DNA of 5,777 bases from Actinomycetota bacterium (GTDB taxonomy: Bacteria; Actinomycetota; Actinomycetes; S36-B12; UBA10799). Made by a program: the position numbers and the translations under genes. This document shows positions 5,536 through 5,777 of this stretch, one piece after another. The DNA is taken from contig JAUPKM010000144.1 of assembly GCA_030837445.1 (NCBI GenBank), positions 1 to 5,777 of the forward strand. The letters run 5' to 3'. Every line of letters starts with the position of its first letter. Positions within the stretch are counted from its first letter, which is position 1. Below the pieces are notes generated by a model that searched no databases, was not told the origin of the DNA, and was given only the letters and a program-made list of their open reading frames with translations.

Positions 5536-5565
5536 TAGGTACAAACGGTGCATACCGTGTACCTA
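5536..5565. promoter_or_regulatory. Nested inverted repeat upstream of the kfrA-like gene, probable operator
   Basis: Outer arms TAGGTACA (5536-5543) and TGTACCTA (5558-5565) are a perfect 8-bp inverted repeat; inner arms ACGGT (5545-5549) and ACCGT (5554-5558) form a second perfect one around GCAT. The element lies 20 bp upstream of the ATG, within the expected promoter or 5' leader. KfrA family proteins are known to bind inverted repeats in their own promoters, so autorepression is the likely role. A TANNNT-type -10 (TAACAT, 5574-5579, minus strand) lies just upstream, without a clear -35. Confidence 0.65.
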
Positions 5566-5777
5566 ACTAGTTTCTTATGTTACTCGATGGATGTGACGGG
5601 CTGATCTGGAGAGCGGTTGTCCTGTCACGGCGCGGTGTTCCTGGGGGTCCACGACTGGGTGGTCGGCGGGGGTGCTGGCAGCGGGCCGGGTGACCGCAGA
5701 TGTGACGGACCCACCCTGGGCTGGAGTGCTAATGCCGCCTGTCGGGACCCTGAGTCACTATCTTGATCCGCAGGGAC
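5566..5777. other. Intergenic stretch with no supported gene; possible gene start at right edge
   Basis: I see no convincing gene in these 212 bases. The first 25 are AT-rich and probably belong to the kfrA-like promoter. The perfect 10-mer GATGTGACGG occurs twice in direct orientation (5590-5599 and 5699-5708). At the edge, an ATG at 5732 (plus strand) has GGAG at 5723-5726 and stays open to the end of the window, so it may begin the next gene, but 15 codons are too few to judge. A minus-strand frame open from the edge down to a TGA at 5625-5627 is proline-rich and looks non-coding. Confidence 0.4.

Noticed and set aside
5577..5693. Short plus-strand ORF (38 codons)
   Set aside because: No ribosome-binding site, Arg/Gly-rich composition, no recognisable features.
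5767..5773. TCCGCAG match to the tandem repeat beside the integrase, as a possible right att arm
   Set aside because: Seven bases is a chance-level match and there is no second tandem copy.

Overview
This is a high-GC actinobacterial window. The partial gene at the left edge encodes the C-terminus of a type I glutamine synthetase close to the mycobacterial/corynebacterial GlnA1 type (ending RPHPYEFSLYYDV), so a Mycobacterium-like host is plausible but not proven. Everything to the right of glnA looks like one end of an integrated mobile element: a phage satellite (PICI-like island), a small prophage remnant or an integrative plasmid.

Layout. Positions 1-122 are the glnA 3' end. Positions 123-191 are a candidate attachment region with an imperfect dyad and a perfect tandem 11-bp repeat. 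Then, on the minus strand, come a tyrosine integrase (180-1331) and a Cro/CI-type repressor (1328-2008), overlapping in a GTGA junction and so probably one operon transcribed repressor-integrase. A 107-bp divergent control region (2009-2115) rich in small palindromes follows. On the plus strand there is a tightly coupled cassette joined by two TGATG overlaps: an AlpA/excisionase-like HTH protein (2116-2298), an unrecognised 52-residue protein (2298-2456), and a 781-residue primase-helicase (2456-4801; Prim-Pol-like N-terminus, DUF3987-type P-loop ATPase, predicted C-terminal winged helix). Converging on it from the right is a KfrA-like DNA-binding coiled-coil protein (4920-5516, minus) with a strong inverted repeat in its promoter region. 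Positions 5566-5777 hold no gene I can support.

The main discovery candidate is the gap between the convergent primase and kfrA-like genes. It contains two identical 20-bp palindromes, extra half sites of the same GGGGTCA motif in mirror-image arrangement, and degenerate half sites in the flanks, surrounding a 42-bp segment that is less GC-rich and holds a small hairpin. Position (immediately 3' of the replication gene) and design (two iteron groups around a softer centre) resemble the replication origins of staphylococcal pathogenicity islands. I infer a replication origin. Bidirectional termination is the main competing explanation.

Working model (inference): the repressor holds the divergent promoters off and is co-expressed with integrase. 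Derepression makes the excisionase, the small protein and the primase-helicase, which excise the element and replicate it from the iteron cluster. The KfrA-like protein probably autoregulates through its own operator and may help maintain the element. The right end and any cargo lie outside the window.
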